Assembly: GCA_905193225.1 (NCBI GenBank)
Contig: CAJJNV010000021.1
Coordinates: forward strand, 1-32,778
Source: an uncultured Oscillospiraceae bacterium
GTDB lineage: Bacteria > Bacillota > Clostridia > Oscillospirales > Acutalibacteraceae
Direction: 5' to 3'
DNA length: 32,778 nt
Notes under the pieces: generated by a model
What the model was told of the DNA's origin: nothing
The model's database searches: none
What the model saw: only the letters and a program-made list of their open reading frames with translations
Made by a program: the position numbers and the translations under genes
Shown: positions 32,265 to 32,778 of the stretch, piece by piece
Layout: each line of letters starts with the position of its first letter
How positions within the stretch are numbered: the stretch's first letter is position 1

Positions 32265-32319
32265 TGGTGCCGGAAGCGGGGGTCGAACCCGCACGGTGTC
32301 GCCACCACCGGATTTTGAG
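32265..32319 (-). other. 3' half of a tRNA-Leu(CAA) gene: probable att site
   Basis: On the minus strand the segment runs from the anticodon loop (ACTCAAAATCCGG, anticodon CAA) through a class II variable arm (GGTGGCGACACC) and a T arm (GCGGG TTCGACC CCCGC) to the acceptor strand TTCCGGC, discriminator A and encoded CCA. The 5' half (GCCGGAA acceptor strand, D arm, anticodon 5' strand) is absent upstream. The break within the anticodon loop and the intact 3' end are what integration into a tRNA gene by a tyrosine recombinase leaves at the far end of an element. Confidence 0.85.
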
Positions 32320-32535
32320 TTATTTGCTTCACAGGGAATACAAACGAACTCAACCCCTTATGGAGGTCGCTAACGGACACCAAAAGCGTTGCAAACAGTA
32401 CTACTTTTGAAACTGGTGTGTAAAAAAGCTCCGTTTCGTCTGCCATTTCCGTACTTTTCAATTTTGACGGAAATTTTGGATTTTGGAGGGACATCGGAGG
32501 GATGTTACCCCCAAACGGAGTACGGTCTGGAACTG
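32320..32535. other. Stretch between the att-like site and the TrbL-like fragment
   Basis: About 215 nt with no gene I can support; short frames on both strands lack ribosome sites. It probably belongs to the inserted element. Confidence 0.4.
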
Positions 32536-32721
32536 ATGATGGCTTTATTCAATATCGTACAGGGGCTTATTTCCACCATTATGACCGCCGCAGGATTCGG
32601 CGCAGCAGGTCAGACGGTTTTACCCTCTGAAATCGTAACAGCAGTTGAGGACTGCGGATTTTTTGAATCTATCCCATTATGGGCGGTAACGCTGATCGGA
32701 GGCCTGTTCATTACGGTATGA
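32536..32721 (+). pseudogene. Truncated TrbL/VirB6-like conjugation protein fragment
   Basis: From ATG 32536 the frame gives 61 residues with MALFNIVQGLISTIMTAAGF followed by VTAVEDCGFFESIPLWAVTL and IGGLFITV, then TGA. From memory this resembles the central part of TrbL/VirB6-type membrane subunits of clostridial conjugative elements, which continue for well over 100 residues beyond this point. The fragment lacks the rest of the membrane domain. It lies 217 nt from the tRNA-Leu fragment. The family match is not checked. Confidence 0.5.
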
Positions 32722-32778
32722 CAACGAAACCCGGCGAGGGTGTGTTCGGCGGCGGGGACGCTTCTTAATTTCAAAACA

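Noticed and set aside
32265..32345. Complete tRNA-Leu gene
   Set aside because: The 5' acceptor strand, D arm and 5' anticodon strand are missing upstream of the anticodon loop.
32192..32410. 72-codon plus-strand frame with GVEPARCRHHRILS
   Set aside because: This peptide comes from reading the antisense strand of a tRNA-Leu gene, a well-known false protein; the real feature is the tRNA fragment.

Overview
The window looks like chromosomal DNA of a low-GC-type Gram-positive anaerobe (class Clostridia, probably an Oscillospiraceae/Ruminococcaceae-like gut or rumen commensal). The signs are strong GGAGG ribosome sites with occasional GTG/TTG starts, near-consensus sigma-A promoters, BioY, a type III pantothenate kinase, a G5-3D wall protein, lipoprotein substrate-binding proteins, and a secreted esterase ending in a type I dockerin next to a GH78 rhamnosidase. 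The taxonomic placement is inference from gene content only.

Layout. Positions 1-2115 hold the 3' part of an alpha-L-rhamnosidase gene with a strong terminator. A minus-strand block follows (2413-5894): an orphan oligopeptide-type binding lipoprotein, a TetR regulator, a half-size EamA/DMT membrane protein and an isoprenylcysteine-methyltransferase-like membrane protein. Divergent from it is a PhoB/PhoR-type two-component pair (6364-8690) preceded by Pho-box-like repeats. Next comes a membrane protein with a C-terminal zinc ribbon (9139-9807) under a perfect consensus promoter. A tightly coupled minus-strand operon follows: znuA-znuC-znuB-bioY-rarA (14243 down to 10003). Upstream of it lie tsaD, coaX and a G5-3D cell-wall protein, and then a gene-poor, partly AT-rich stretch of about 1.3 kb.

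From 19341 to 21158 is a secreted SGNH/sialate-O-acetylesterase with a dockerin. A 127-nt, roughly 93% identical, inverted partial copy of its coding sequence lies just outside its promoter. Then come a MarR-controlled heterodimeric ABC exporter (21784-25932), a large unrecognised membrane protein with an acidic repetitive linker (26388-28394), and three stacked terminators. A co-directional cluster follows (28876-32021): a Mor-family HTH protein, two single-pass membrane-anchored proteins and a SHOCT-domain membrane protein. The right edge carries only the 3' half of a tRNA-Leu gene, which looks like an attachment site, followed by a truncated TrbL/VirB6-like fragment. The window therefore seems to end inside the remains of an integrated conjugative element.

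The most unusual non-coding signal is a set of direct repeats with a core close to KTTRCA, spaced exactly 11 bp apart, at four intergenic sites (3058-3128, 6277-6293, 18074-18090, 21251-21311). This spacing is that of PhoP/PhoB-type boxes, and the window itself encodes a PhoB/PhoP-class regulator. Whether that regulator binds all four sites is inference.
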